DNA from: Melanocharis versteri
Taxonomy: Eukaryota > Chordata > Aves > Passeriformes > Melanocharitidae
Assembly (NCBI GenBank): GCA_013397845.1
Contig: VZTG01007667.1
Coordinates: forward strand, 461,729 to 525,728
Direction of reading: 5' to 3'
DNA length: 64,000 nt
Part shown: positions 36,626 through 50,600 of the stretch, in pieces
How the letters are laid out: every line of letters begins with the position of its first letter
Numbering within the stretch: position 1 is the stretch's first letter
Made by a program: the position numbers and the translations under genes
The notes under the pieces: generated by a model
The model's database searches: none
What the model was told of the DNA's origin: nothing
What the model saw: only the letters and a program-made list of their open reading frames with translations

Positions 36626-39421
36626 ATAAGTTCAATTAGAAGAAAACAGTGGTAAGGTATTGGTCCTGCTGACTCCAAAAGTTACTTTCCTATTTGATGT
36701 ACTGCTTGAGCCTGAATACCTTAACATTCACATTTGCTGTTAACCATGTCATTAGAATTTGATGTTTGATCTTTGGAGCAAGTAATTATTAGGGCAGGAA
36801 GAGTAGTGAAGTAAGTGATATTGAGTATTTTATTATGAATAGTAACATTATCTAACAGTGCTCAAAGCACGAACGTGGCTTCGGAGAATACAAAATAACT
36901 TTAAGTACACTTGCTCACATTTATGAGTTCACACTTCATTGTCTAGCCATATTCACTAATACTTGCTCAGAATATGATATTGCAACACAAATTCCAGAGG
37001 GTAAATTAATCAGCGGAATGTTTATGTACAAGAAATAAAGAAGCATGCAGTTTTTCAAATTTCAAACCCCTTTTTATTCAGGATTATCTGAAGTATTTGT
37101 TTAGGTTTAGTGTTCTGGCTTGTTTTGGTTTTTTTTCCCTACCAGCAAAAATACTGTGTGCATAGTCAACTGGTTCTTCACATTCAGTGCATTATTTTTG
37201 TAAACTTTAGGGCCAGTTCTAACCCATCTTCTAGTATTAAAAAAGCATTTTGAGATGTGACAGTTTTTAAAAGTCATGAAACATAAGAGTTCCAGCAATT
37301 CTTCAATTAGCTATCTTTATTTCATAAATATCTGAGAAAGAGCTTTAATTTTCTGAATGTATTTGAAGCTTAACTGGAGCATCAATACTGCATACTGCAT
37401 CTGTCATAACTAAAATCATCTTCTGTTCCATGTAGATTTAGACAATTTTCCATGATTTTTAAATATATATGGTCTGATTCAGTATAAATAATTGAGTTTC
37501 CCAAATCTTTTGGGGGTGCACAGAAGATACAAAAAGAAATACTATGGGCAGTTGACACAAGGACATGAGATAAGTCACAGACATTCATTTATGAATTTCA
37601 GATATGTGAACACAGGCATTTATAGCTATCTGAGATAGCATATCTTGTGCTAACTTAACTTTTTCTCCTGACATGTTATCCTACACTATTTAGTGTCTGC
37701 GTCTTTTTATCAATAAACTGTTGTGCAGCTTTACCATGGATCCAATCTATCCAAACTATAGGTTCCCAGTCATTCTAAAAAGTGTGACGCCTTTTAGAAA
37801 TTGGTGGGGAAAGACAATATGCCTTTGATGGATCCCAGAAACAGGGGTTGTCTCCCTAAGTTTAGTTTGAGTGGATGGGATTTTCTCTCTCTAAATCTGC
37901 AAACAAACCACTTTTTTCTTTATTGGGTGCACATCCATTGCATGACACATTCACTGCATGACATATTCACCCTTACAAAGCTTCTAAAATTCTATAAAAT
38001 TGTCCCAGGGCAGCTGCCATGGGAGTACTATATGTGCCCTGGAGTACTACGCCAGGGTGGGAAAAGCTGCAGAGAGGCTGGGCAGAGGCAGTGAAACTTG
38101 TGGTGTCCCTCAGGCCCTGTCAAGTGCAGCTCAATATATGTTAAGCTTTGACAACATATACAAAAAAACCATCAGTGTGGTATTCATTTCAAATTGATCT
38201 CATCTTTTTAAAAGTAAGCCTTAACAAAAGGGATCTTCTTGGGGAAAAGAAAAAATTTAAAAATAGGTAAATGAAGGTATGTGTTTGGCATATGAGGAAA
38301 TTATTCCTAATAGGAGGTAAATAAAAGAAGAAAAGTTGTCAAACACGAGGATGCTTTCTTCTTTGAGATTGCTTTCCCACATCTTAACTCAGGAAATAAA
38401 ACCCATGACTCATGCATGTGAAAGATTCTCTAAACCCATGTACCAGCTAATCTGGTTTTACCTGTGGCGTAGTACAGCTTTTCTCCTGTTTTTTGGAGTA
38501 CTTCCTTTACCAGGACATTTCTCAAGAAATGTCCCAGATGGCACAATGAATATCAATGTCACAGTGAAAGTCAATGGCACAATGAAGCCAATATACCTGT
38601 CTGCATCCTGAAGAAAAAGCCTCTCTTGTTCTTTTCCTACAATCAATGTTTATGTCTTCTATCTCCAACCCAGAGTTTTAATAACTTTTTAGTACACAGG
38701 TAACTTGTAAAGTTATCTAGCACAGTCTGAAGCTCAATCCCAACACATTTTAAAAGTGTACAATTTCATCTGACTAACAAAAAGAAACATTAAAAATGTA
38801 ATGGCCAGTACCATTATATAATTATATTTCTCAAGATTCTTAAACTTATGAAAGAATGATCTTAGAGGCATATGACAAATTTGGAATATGCAACCACATA
38901 CCAAAAAAAGTTTCACCAACTATTTTTTACTGCTTTAAAAATAGCAATTTCCTTCTTTATTACTAAAATATCTCAGAAATACTATAGAAATAATGAAATA
39001 TTGAAACAGCTACAGGTTTCAGAAGACTTAGGGGGCAACCCTTTCTAAATTTTTTGTGTTTCCATTATAGTAGTATAATCAGGCATATGAAGTTAAACAA
39101 CTAAAACTAAATGAGACATGCATTTGACACTAAGCTGAAAAGCTGCCAGGAATAAAGGAGTGTCGATGTTTATTAATCAAATTTCTGACAACTGAAGAGT
39201 GAAATGAGTCTTTAAAATATGAGAGCTATTTTAGGTAGCAATAACTATCTATGATCGGATAAAGAACATATTCACTGACAGCCAATGATCTTGCCTCACA
39301 TCTGCCCAACACTGCTGTCTTGGGAAAAGTAAGAGAACCAATGTGGACTTCATCCAGCGCTCACTCTGCCAGCAGATCAATATAACCCTTGCTTAACATT
39401 AGAATTTTCATAGAACTTCAC
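36626..39421. other. Unique non-coding DNA
   Basis: No gene or known repeat recognised apart from a 16-bp tandem duplication at 37939-37970. A GC-richer patch at about 38005-38120 (CAGGGCAGCTGCC...) gives two overlapping plus frames without family motifs. Confidence 0.45.
37939..37970 (+). repeat. 16-bp tandem duplication
   Basis: TGCATGACACATTCAC (37939-37954) is followed directly by TGCATGACATATTCAC (37955-37970), with one mismatch. Confidence 0.88.
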
Positions 39422-39513
39422 AAAAAAAAAAAAAAAAAAACAAACGAAAAAAAAACCAAAACAAAACACCACAAAAGAAAAAAAAAACCAACCAAAAAAC
39501 CAAACCCAAAACA
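39422..39513. repeat. A/C-rich low-complexity tract
   Basis: Begins with about 19 A and continues as A-runs split by C, CC and ACC, with almost no T or G. Style as at 23651 and 60959. A smaller related A/C patch lies at 39588-39613. Confidence 0.88.
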
Positions 39514-42500
39514 TAATTTGAAATATTAACAGTTACAATTGGTCTTTTTCCAATGTCACAAAAGATCAAATAAGCCTTTTATAAGACAGAAAAAAAAAAC
39601 CAAAAACAAAACCGTAAATGTTAAAATTACGGTATAAATCTTTTGGAAACATAGTATTTCATTGGATTAATATATAAGCTGAAAATAACCCAGGCTGATC
39701 AGAGACATGTCTACTTGGGAAAACAAAATTATTGGCTAAGTAGTAGGTTGTTTGGTAGTTTTTTGGGAGTGTGGGGAATGTCTGATTGAGAGATTTTCTG
39801 TTTTAATAGCAAAGAAAATGATGGATGTTGGAGAAGGGATTTCAGGGTGGTGGTGTTATAGAAGTCCTTCCTGTTTCTTTCACTGTACAGTGTTAGTGTG
39901 TAAGGACTAGAAATCAGTCAGCTATATCTTTACTTAAAATGCTGAGCAGGCCAGGGCACAAGACCAAACTATTCAACAGTTAGCATAGATTTGGCCCAGG
40001 TCAAGCAGTGCTTTCCTGTAAAAACCTCAAGTATTCCTAAGACTAAGCACAAGAAAGCACTGTTGCTAAAATGATTGCTCCTATCTCTTTCAACAGAACA
40101 AACCTATTTATCAGAGGCAGGGATTATAGCTGTATGGATTAAATAATTTCCATGTTCTTTGTCCTCAGGACCAATAAACCATGTTCTTCTTAATTTGCTA
40201 GGATAGACATAGATCTCATCCCTCCAAAGCCATAAACCACCAGATTTGCCTCTGGCCTTTATTAAATCTAGTGCTCAATGTTTTGCAGAGAGATATATGT
40301 CAGCACACGAGTAGGATGTGTTTTGCTTTCACTAGTCAGTTAGCAGAAAACTGATTCTGCTGAGTAACTAATTCTAGTAAAAAGAAGCATAAGAGCTGTA
40401 ATTTTACCTTGTTTTCTATATTGTATTGTTCCATGCACTATTCCAATATACTATGTGACTTGCAATTATGAATACAGTATTGCAGCTGCTTTCACAAATA
40501 AAAGTCTTTCTCAGGAAAACAACAATGTAAAAAAAATTGGCGTCTGAATAATACAACAAGTAATGATATATGGAGAATTTAGATAAATGCTGACATTTCA
40601 GATAAGCGTTGAAAAGTACAGATGTGTAGCAAAAGTCTTATCCAAAATATCTGCCTGCTAGGCCAAATTTTCCAGCTCTGTATAATGCAGCTCTGCAGTC
40701 AATTGCAGACAAAATGTATATTCAATAAGAATTAAATGTATATTCAATGTGATACCAAACTGCTCAATTTGGAGTCATATGTACTGTTATCAACTGTGCC
40801 TTAAACTAAACTGTAGGCCTAATATTAAATGTCAAGTTGCTCCTCTCACTCCACGTTAGGGGAACTCCAAAATGCTTCCCAGGTTCTTTCTCTTTCCCTT
40901 CTTCGACTCCTCAGTGGAAGGAGTTTTCCAACACGCTAGACTCCTCTGCACTGCGTATGTGTATGGTTTTCTCCAAGATGCTGGATAAACTGATGCTAAA
41001 TGGATCTATGGCACCCAAAGATTGCCAGTACGACCAGTATCCTGAGCAATGCTGTGCCACAGCTCAGAAACCATGGACGTGACCTGTGAATACCTGTGAT
41101 TGGACAGAACATCACATGTCTATGACTAGAGAGAACACCAATTCCCTTGTGGACTTCGTAGTTCTCTCTTTTTTCTGTCAGGCTACCAGTACCACAGAAT
41201 GTTTCCTTAAGGAGCATCTGTGGAGCCATGACTCCTACCAAATTTAGAGCTAGCTGTAGCATTTTAGTTAAGTAAAATAATTTCTGTCAATATGTATTTG
41301 AGCTTTCAAAAAAGAGTTTGCAGGAAGTTTGATTGCAAAGTATGCTTATTTGACAGATTTAGGAATACACCAGTCTATTATACTTACACCTCTTTCTACA
41401 GAATTTATCACTTAAAATTAGTAACAGGAAGAATAATATAATCATTCTATGATTTAATTTGAATTTATCTTAACTGCAGTAGAATTAATTCTCCTTTTAC
41501 TTGAAGCATCTACAGTTTGCCAAAATTAGATCTCTAAAGTTTGTGGTGAACATGTATCTGCTGTTATGCTCAGATGGCATTTTCTAGGTTCTCAAAAAGA
41601 GTGGGTTTTTCTGAACTTTTTTTTCTTTAAATCTGTTCATATACTGTGGCACACAAACTGTGCAGATTACAATTTAGACTTTGATAGATATGGTAGCTCA
41701 TCTTAGCACCTACAGAATACAAGCAAGTTAAGTAACATATAAAACCCAAAAATTAAAGAAAGAATTGTGTCTATATATTCAGAAAGAAAATGTTTGATGA
41801 CTGGATAACAAAAGTAATTTTGTAATGTAATCCAAATATATTTACGCATCTTTAAATATTCATACAAAGCTAACCATAGCTGAAACACTCAACATCTTAC
41901 CAAGGCCTTAAATAGTCTCATTGTCATAGTATTATTATTAAAGTTATTTCAGAATGATTTTGTAATGATGCATTCCTTTTAAACATTAATTTCTTATTAA
42001 TATCCTTTATCAATATCTGTACCTTCAAAAACAAGTAGAAGGATTCATCTTCTGTGATAAATTGTCTTAAACTTCTGATATGAGAAAACCTCCTCTATTC
42101 TGCCTAACTTCAAAGTTTCCTTTTTTATTATGCGAAGCTTTTTATAACATTCCCAGGAAAGTAATTTCAGTTCCTCCCTCCCCTATTAATTTGATCAGGC
42201 ATAATTAAATTAGCATTATTTATTATACATGCAACATACAGTAAATTAGTATGTCAATACATAAATACAACAAATCTGTAATCATAAATTATGAATTGCA
42301 CTAACAAATATTTGTGTTTCCCATTTGAGCTTAAGTAGGGGTATATTGTTTAATCTTTAACTGCCTTCTTTCATTTCTCCTTTATTTAGTAGTCATTAGA
42401 CATTACTCTAATGACAGCCCTTTTATATCCCTCCATTTCCATCACATGCACACTCCAGAGTCTTGTAGCCCGTTTGTTTACCCCACAGCTGAAGTTTATC

Positions 42501-43058
42501 TCCACTAAACTTAATTGAAAACACAGTCTGACCTCCTTTAAAACTAGAAACATACAGATTCACATCTAAAAAAAAACCACCAGACTTTGAATTTCCAAAT
42601 GTTTTCTAGAAAAAAATAATTATTTTCTCTAAAATTTCCCCTTCAAAAAGCACCTGGAAGACTGAATGACATTGGTACAGATTAAAAATGGATATTTTCT
42701 CTTCTCTTGTTGTTGAAGCTCAGTTATGAATTGTTAATATAACTTGTATTAGCTTATAATGAAATCTCATTGTTCGCATCAATGAGGCAAATGAACAATC
42801 AGTTGGGAGCAGCTGTGCACAACTAGATTGCTGGTAAGATAGACAAATATTTCCACCTTTGGTGGAGAGTCTCCTTATATGTTTCACTCTAGTATATTTA
42901 TGTGTGTGAGTCATTGTAAACACACACAAATGTATGTGAGTCTGTGTACACACACTGTCTTTGTCATTATATGTGCATGGGGGGGTGTGGGACACAAGCG
43001 AAATATCCTAGCGGTTGAATTGTTCCCAGGTAATTTGTTTGCTAGGTGTTACTCCACC
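39514..43058. other. Unique non-coding DNA
   Basis: No gene recognised. The region 40840-41250 is somewhat richer in GC and has overlapping frames on both strands (40837-41082 plus, 40996-41262 minus), but neither shows a domain. An AT-rich patch with many ATTA words lies at 42185-42300. Confidence 0.45.
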
Positions 43059-43073
43059 TTTTTTTTTTTTTTT
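43059..43073. repeat. Poly-T tract at assembly gap
   Basis: At least fifteen T run directly into the N block, so the true length is unknown. Confidence 0.9.
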
Positions 43074-43097
43074 NNNNNNNNNNNNNNNNNNNNNNNN
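43074..43097. other. Assembly gap (24 N)
   Basis: Twenty-four unresolved bases follow a T-run. The open frame across it (42879-43148) is not meaningful. Confidence 0.99.
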
Positions 43098-44754
43098 TTC
43101 CAATTTGATGTGTGTAGATTTACAGATGAAATCAAAGCGTTTTTCTAGTCGTACTAGCAAGCGACAAGTATACCCTTCTGGTTTTTTTGAGTAATTAATT
43201 CTTTAGTAGGTGTTTATGGCACACATAAAAGAGAAACAAAACAATATTTTTTCACAGTATTTCTCTGTGTTCAATCCTGACATATGAAAGAATGTATCTA
43301 AGGAAATGCATAAAACACAACTATATCCTTTTTTTCCCCTCCTCTCCTATTCTGGAAAAATTCTTGAATACTTTTGTTTGCCACTTTTCCACTTCCCCTT
43401 TGATGTCATCTATTATTATTTTTATATTTCGTCCTGCAACTTATTCGCATTGTTTCTATACTAATATTCTTGAAACTAAATGACTGCCTTACAGTGTCTA
43501 TTCGATTACTTTAATTCTATGTTATTCATCTATTAGAGAAACACAATTTAAAAAGTTTTGCTTCATAGAACATTAAATGTCTTAAAAGCCTCTATAAAAA
43601 GAAGAGAAAAAAGAAATTATTTCACTTAATTTCATTATGTTTTGTCCTTTAGGAAGATTTCTTTTTGAAAATGTCTACCTGAAATTAGGTGGTTTGTCAT
43701 TTTCAAATGATTTTTACATCCCAGGATACATTAAAAAAAACCCCAGCCCAACACTGGAAAACAAGAAACAAGAAGTCTAGTTACAAGAAACTACAATGAT
43801 GTGCATGACTTAAATTATTATGCCCAAACTAAAACATGCCCATCATCTTTTAAAAACATACATCAAGGAGAAGAATCATTGTGGTGGCATTTCATACATC
43901 ATTATAAAAGATCTTACTTTTGACAGGCAATCTGAAGCAATTTTTTCTTACATTACAACAGAAATTCTTCTTAAATTAAAAAAAAAACAAACAAAAAACT
44001 ACACTGATCTGTTCTCTGAAATTTATTCATTCTCAAGGGCAAATAATTTTACTTCTTTTTTTTTATGTCAGAAAGAGTTTCTCTATGGATTTTTTTGTTT
44101 TGTTTTGGTTTGGTTTTTTAAATATTTTTTTTAATACTATCCCTGAAAATGCACCAGAATTGTCTCTTAGAATGCAGACTTTTTAAGCATGCACAATTTG
44201 CCTCAAAAAATGGTTTAGGATATTGTTGAGGTCTGAAAAGTGAACTTGAAGCATAACCTTTGAATGTTACTGTCAGGGGTCACACAAAAATACAGACTGT
44301 AGAAAGGGGCAAGAGCCGTTTCAAGAGAAGAGTGCAGTTTCAACCACTAGAGATTTTTGCAGTAATTTATACTGCTTCCTGCCTGTAGGCAGCCAAATAA
44401 CCCAATAAGACATGAAGAACTTGAAGGCCAGTGAACAAAACCCAGGCCAATCTATGTAATTCCCAGCAGACTTTCTTAAATCTAATACTGCAGAGACACC
44501 AAATATTCTGCTCTTCTGCCCTAAGAAAATAGTGCCCACTTACAGAATTTGAGAGGAGTGATAACTAAGTTCCCTCATGTATTTCTAGTGAGTCCAAAGT
44601 CTTGGTGTGAACTGAAAATGAATGTCTAAATATCTACAGAAATGTGGTCTATGTTTTCTGCTTCAATGCTCTACTGCAGGACAACAAAAGTGTGGTGGGA
44701 GACATAGTGATAGCTTTGGGAGACATGAAATACATGGAATCTAATTCCAGTTCA
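43098..44754. other. Unique AT-rich non-coding DNA
   Basis: No gene recognised. The 104-codon plus frame 43820-44134 includes A-runs and a T/G tract near 44085-44130 and is not supported as coding. Confidence 0.5.
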
Positions 44755-44793
44755 TCATAGAATCACAGAATGGCTTGGGTTGGAAGGGACCTT
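44755..44793 (-). mobile_element. Minimal CR1 3' tail fragment
   Basis: The plus strand reads ATAGAATCACAGAATGGC, TTGGGTTGGAAGGGACCTT, the reverse complement of a CR1 3' terminus. Only about 39 bp remain before an A-rich run (44794-44814), so this is either a severely 5'-truncated insertion or one whose remainder was lost. Confidence 0.85.
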
Positions 44794-47414
44794 AAAAAAA
44801 AAAAAACAAAAAAACTTATATATTTTCAAACTAGTTTTGTGGTTTAGCAGAAGACCATATAAATCAAATACTATGCTGCTTTTGTACTTTTAGGAATGAA
44901 AAATGCGGAAGATTAAAGTAAAATTTGAATATTTAATTGCATTAGATGATACCAACTTCCCAAATAAGCCATTAAATCAGTATCATTTTTGTTAGCTTAA
45001 ACTCTTTAAAAGTTAGAACTTTTTTAACAGAGATAATTTTGATTGAACTGTGTTAGGGAGTGATTACACGAGCAGATCATAGGGCAGATCTAAGGAAGGG
45101 GTGACGTCTGGTGGGTGCAGAGTAGGAGACGAGCAGCTGCTCCTGAAATACGAGCTGACTGTCACCACTGTTTATGCTAAACAAAACTGGATATTTTGCA
45201 CTTAGTATCATATAGAAGGAAGGACAGAAGGAAGGAGGGAATGATAGGATATGGGTGTGCAGTATGACATTCTCAAGTACACATTCAAGCAATTGATTTG
45301 AGACAAAGAGGGGCAACATACAGTGGGGTTTATTTCAAGTGCATGTCAATGGAAGGTATCAGAGAAAGTAGGCAGCTTGGAAAACATTGATGACCATTTC
45401 ATCCAGTGATTATTCAGTGTAACACACAGAGTTTTGCATAACCAAAGTCGGGAGAGCATGTTACTCACTTGTAATTTCTTTAATCTTTATCAAATACCTA
45501 TCCATTCTGAGGTACCAAGTCAGGGAGAGAAGGACAGGGAAAGGGTGAGGGAAGACAGTACAAAATCAGGATGCCAGTGTTTGTGTTCCAATAAAACATC
45601 TTTTTTTCTTTCTTTTCAACGTGGCAAGGGTGAATGTTTCCATGCCAAACTGTCTTCATCTGAACACTTCACTATTTTCAGCCTATTTTTCACTCATTTT
45701 TTCACCACTGCAAACACATGTTGCTATGACTGACTTACCTTAAGTTAGAAATTAAAATTTAAACATCTAAAATATCAATAAAGATGACATAAAATCTTTT
45801 GGGCTGTCTAGGATAGAAGGTAGAAAGACTGTGGCCTCAGGGCAATATATTGTGCCTAAAGGCTCATGGAGTCTGCTGTCATACAGTGCATTCAATATTA
45901 TTACTCTCTGTAAATTGACATTATGCCCTTGGGATTTTCATAGGACTTTGAGCATGATCTCTAAGATTGCTCACAATTTAGCTAGTGCACGCTAATATAC
46001 TACTGCTATAATACTCATGGGTAGGCCAAAACTGAAAGATGTTTCTTGCATTGGCTAGTAAGAGTGTCAAATTACCAGACTAAACCAAGTGAAAGGGAAT
46101 GCTAATTAAAAGGGCAGGATGTATTCCATTTGTTCTAATCAAAGAGTGCTTAATCCCTTCATAAGCTGGCTGGCTTTGTTGGAGAAAATTCTGAACAACC
46201 TTGTTACTTTTGATATCTGTAAGCCACTGACTCATGGCCCCTTGACAGCTAGCTGAGCATGTAATAACATTTCTCTGTATTTGGGGGCTGGCTTAGCTGG
46301 CTTTATAATAGATTATCGTGGATGTTAAAGTGAAATGTTAGCCTTTCTTTAAAGTGCTGTATTTCCTGGTAATTAAGGTTATAAAAAGGGCACTGAACAC
46401 AATGCAGCTTCAAGGTCGCCCAAAGTCTTCAGTTCGTGTAAATAAGGTATTAACCATAGGTTTATTCTGCAGTGCTAATAACAGAAAGACAGCTCTTCTA
46501 TTACTGGTACATGACAAATTCACTGAAAGCTATTTTTAAGTGCAAACAAGCACCTTTCGCTTCAATTAGAAGACCCATTAAATTGTAAGTACTTTTATAA
46601 GAAGACAGAAAAGGTGGAAATATATTGTGGAAAAAAGAAAAAACAAAAAAGAAAAAAAACCCAAAACTCTCAGGTAAGCAGAACACTACTGGACAGAGTA
46701 CAATCAAATGACATTGCACAGCTACCTCTGCACAGGAACAGGTTTCTTGTTGTAAAAAGAACCTTAGTGAAATCTCAGCTCTTGGCACAATAAGTCTAGA
46801 GGGACTGAAAACTAGGATTTCATTTTAACATTCAGGGCACTGATGCTTTTTTGTAGTATCTCTTTTGTCATCTGTGTATTCCACTGTAAATGTAAAAGTT
46901 TGAAGAAAGGAGTTTCCTGTACATTAAGTATTAATTTCCTAACAGGTAAGGGAGTAGGACAACAAGAACTACCTAAACTGAGAATGTAAAATCCTTTACA
47001 AAATAGGTTAAGAAAAATGAAAAGTTTTAAGGAAGGGGTGTCTGGCATTTGAGTGAAAAATGAGAGGGGGGATGAGAAAGATAATATAACATCTAAATGC
47101 AGCTATTAAGAACGACAGTCTTAATAGGCAGTCTGAGATTTCTCTGTACACTTGCATTTATTAGAAGACTACAGCTTTGTTTTTGACAAAGCCAGCATAA
47201 GTAGGTCCTTTATTGCATTGTGCCCTGATCAGGAAACTGGTGCTACCTTTCAGGTCTGCTAATTCAACAGTTTGCTTGACAGTACTCAAAAAGAAATGTG
47301 TGCAACTACTCTAAGGAAAGCAGTTCCAAGCATATCTACACCAATACATCATAAAAGAGATGCAATGTGAGGTGCAATGGGCACAAGCTAAAGCAAGTAA
47401 GGATCAGTTTTGCT
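44794..47414. other. Unique non-coding DNA
   Basis: No gene recognised. Holds an A-rich run at 44794-44814, a GGAAGGA-type purine patch near 45216-45240 and an A-rich tract at 46623-46660. The candidate conserved stretch 46120-46560 is listed separately. Confidence 0.45.
46120..46560. other. Candidate conserved non-coding element
   Basis: Non-repetitive sequence with paired GGCTGGCTT words, AGATTATCG, GGTAATTAAGG and several TAAT and ATTA sites. The appearance fits a developmental enhancer. The plus frame 46354-46539 has no motif. Conservation is not shown. Confidence 0.25.
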
Positions 47415-47600
47415 GGAAGGAAAATTTTTCATAAGGAAAGCAGTGAATCAATGGAGTAGTTTGTCTAGGGAGACTTGCAGGGAGTTTCAAGACCCAACTG
47501 CATAAAGTCCTGAGGAACTTAATCTGTCCGGTATCTCACCCTGCTTTGCGAGGTTGGCCCAGAATTCTACTGAGGTTCCACCCAACACTTAAGTATTTAT
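47415..47600 (+). mobile_element. Ancient CR1 LINE 3' region
   Basis: Degenerate but collinear with the CR1 end on plus: AAATTTTTCATAAGG, GCAGTGAATCAATGGAGTAG, TTTGTCTAGGGAGAC, TTCAAGACCCAACTG, AAAGTCCTGAGGAAC, then CCCTGCTTTGCGAGG and TTCTACTGAGGTTCCACCCAA. The terminal octamers are not recognisable. Age appears similar to the copy at 35895. Confidence 0.72.
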
Positions 47601-50600
47601 TCATAGTAGAACTGCTTCTGTAAGAATGTGAGTAATTTTTAAACCTTCGATTATTGATACAAGCATTGACTAAGTATGAAGTTTTAAGCCAAGCAGGTTA
47701 ACTCAAGCAACTTTAAGGCAAAGCACTTGACTCCTGTTTCTTTCCTATGAGTTTAAAGAGACAGAAGGAATGAAAAATGAACTATAAAAAAGGAAACATA
47801 TATCACTTGAACCTAGAGAAAAAGGAGTGCTGCGCTAGAAAACTATCTAAATCTTAACTGTTTTACCAATTAAGACAAAAATTGCATGTATAACAGATAT
47901 GTACCAGTAGATACAAAATTAAATTATAATGTTCATCATGAAGACAAATAATCATGAATGTAACTTAAAAAACTCAATGCCTCAACATCATGTAATCATC
48001 CAAATTATTCTCATCATGAAAGCATGTTTAGGCATGGTAATAACAATGCATGGTTTATTTATACTTAGTTACTAAGAGTAATCACTTTCTCCAAACAGAA
48101 GAAAATGCTTTCTCATTCCTGAAGTATGCATACAAGACCTGATTCTGCTCCTAATGGCTTCAAACAAACAAATTTAGCTGTACAGAGACAAATGCAGAAT
48201 AGAATAGATGTAGTTGCTCAGAGAATTGCTGTGAGGGCTCAAGCCAGTAAGAACATAAAAAAGCAAGCTCTTTTAGGGACACTCCGAAAGGGATGGTACT
48301 GCTGCATGTTGTGAAGTGCTCAGTCTTGCTGGTAGGCAGACTGAGTCCTTCTGAGGGCCTGGAGTACACTGAATTTCAAAATTCTGTCTGAGCCTAGAAG
48401 ACAGGCAAGCAAGCTTCTCTGTTGGGTACAAATGTTTTGCCAAATTATAGAAGTAGGATACAGTACAGGATTAAGCCACCTGAATTCTGGTGTCTCCATA
48501 TGTTCTGACAAATGCACATATGCATATTCTGTACTTCCCATTCACTGCTCTATCCCAAGCATCAGAGCACTCTTCTGTTTCCTGTGAAGAAGTTCAGCTA
48601 ATTCAGGTCCTGTGACAAACGGTTTATTGCTTTCTTCACTTCTCATCATCATAAATATTCTAATAATATATTCAGCACATAGATACTTAGACGGTAACCT
48701 ATGAAAATTTATTGTATATATATAAAGTACACTAAAAAGGGAGAGAGAGTAACTTCATCAATCAGTTTTCATGCATCTAGGATTTTCCACTGACTAGACA
48801 AAAGTAACGCTTTTTGAAGGGAGAACGAATCAGCACATGTTTTTCTACATCAGCTGAAGCTACTATACATTCCTAGTTTTTCATCCATTGTATAGTTCTA
48901 ATTATAGCTGTGCTTTTCTAAGCTCTCTCACCGTAGACTACATTTCCCATTTTGCACTGAAATAAAAAAATACTGGTCTGAATTTCTCACATCAAGCTAT
49001 TGATGCACCAGGCTTGTAGCAATTTACAAGTGCAGTATCAGGTAGGGTCCCAAAGGAAATACATTTTCTGTGTTATAAGGAGCCAAGCCCTCAACTGCTA
49101 TAAAAAGATATTTCACCACTGACTTTGTTAGATGAAAATCAGCTTTTATAAACTAAGAATTTGGCTGGAATTCTGTGAAAAATATTAACACATGTTTTGA
49201 TTTATGCAACTGTTGCTGTTTGTTTTGCTATTATATTAGAAGTAAAAGGATTAAATTAAATTTACTAATAACATCAAAACCTGGCAGGATAATAGAATAT
49301 TCACTCTAAGGAGTTAATGAAGAATTAAATTATTCACATTGTACCCAATAGTTGTCTACAGAATCTTCATAATTTATATTTATGACCCAGGTATTCATTA
49401 GTCAGTTAATAAGAATTTTTTTCCCCGTGGGAAATTCATCAAGAAATAAAGAGACAAGCAGGGAAATACTAATGAAAAGTTTCAACAGATTTAAGTTTTC
49501 CTAAAGGCAGGATAATAATTATTTTAGTTACTCACGTTTTTTTTTACTTTACTCACCTTGGCTTCTGTGAATTTGTACTAAGAAGATCAGAAAAACAGAA
49601 AAAGAGGCCAGGAACTACAAAAAAAAAAAAAAAAAATTTTGAGAATTCTGCTTAGCCACACTCTTTGAGTCTTATGAAAACTCTTAGGCACCTACCTGTA
49701 CAGGTACATATAAAACTTTTAGGCCTATACCCTTTCCTCTCTCATTAGTAGACTGAGGCCAAATGCCTGCATTCTGGGTCCATTACCATTACAAAAGTTG
49801 GTGATTTTATTCTTTCCTCCTATTGCTGAATATACTCTTATTTAGATTTATGGTTGCAATTTCTTGGACTTTTGTCAAAAAGAATAAAAATACTAAACAT
49901 TTACATTTTCTTTGTGGTGGGATTTTACAGATGGTTCCAACACTTTTCCATTAACTACATAATTGTAGAATGTCTGGCAATATTTTTGTTCTGCATCAAG
50001 ATGTGACACAGATAGAAACATAAGGATTATATAAACTTACTGTGTAAGGTAATATTAATAGAATCACATTTTACATCTTCTTGAACCAACTATATTCATA
50101 TTGTCAGTTCCAAAAAGCAAAATACAAGCATGAAGGGTTCTGCATTTCCCTTGCATATTAAACTTGAGCTCTGAGCTTTAACACAGAAACTTGCTGATTA
50201 CACACGATTATGCCAGTCACGACAATCTGCTATTTCAGCTGAACTAATTAAACAAATCTGAAACCACTATGTAAGAATATGTGTATAAATATATACATAA
50301 ATATTTATATGAAATTCACATTTTATTAACTATTCTTTTTTTTTAACCAATCACAAAATGAGGTCTGACAAAGTAAATCACCTGAAGAGTTCTGAATCCT
50401 GAGAAATTAATAAACAAAGGATGAATCCCAGGAGCACTTTACTGTAAAGTAAAAGAACACAAATCTTCTGGCTCAACACCCAAAGAACTCATTTCTCCTC
50501 TCTGAGGGACACAACCTTGGTCTCTGTCAAGTAGTGCCAGTTAATACCGCATCTCAGCTGACACTTCTCAGGTAAGCACAGACTCCAGCTGTAGGAAAAA

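Noticed and set aside
40837..41262. Overlapping plus and minus frames in a GC-richer patch
   Set aside because: Open on both strands over the same bases, which is typical of chance frames. No domain recognised.
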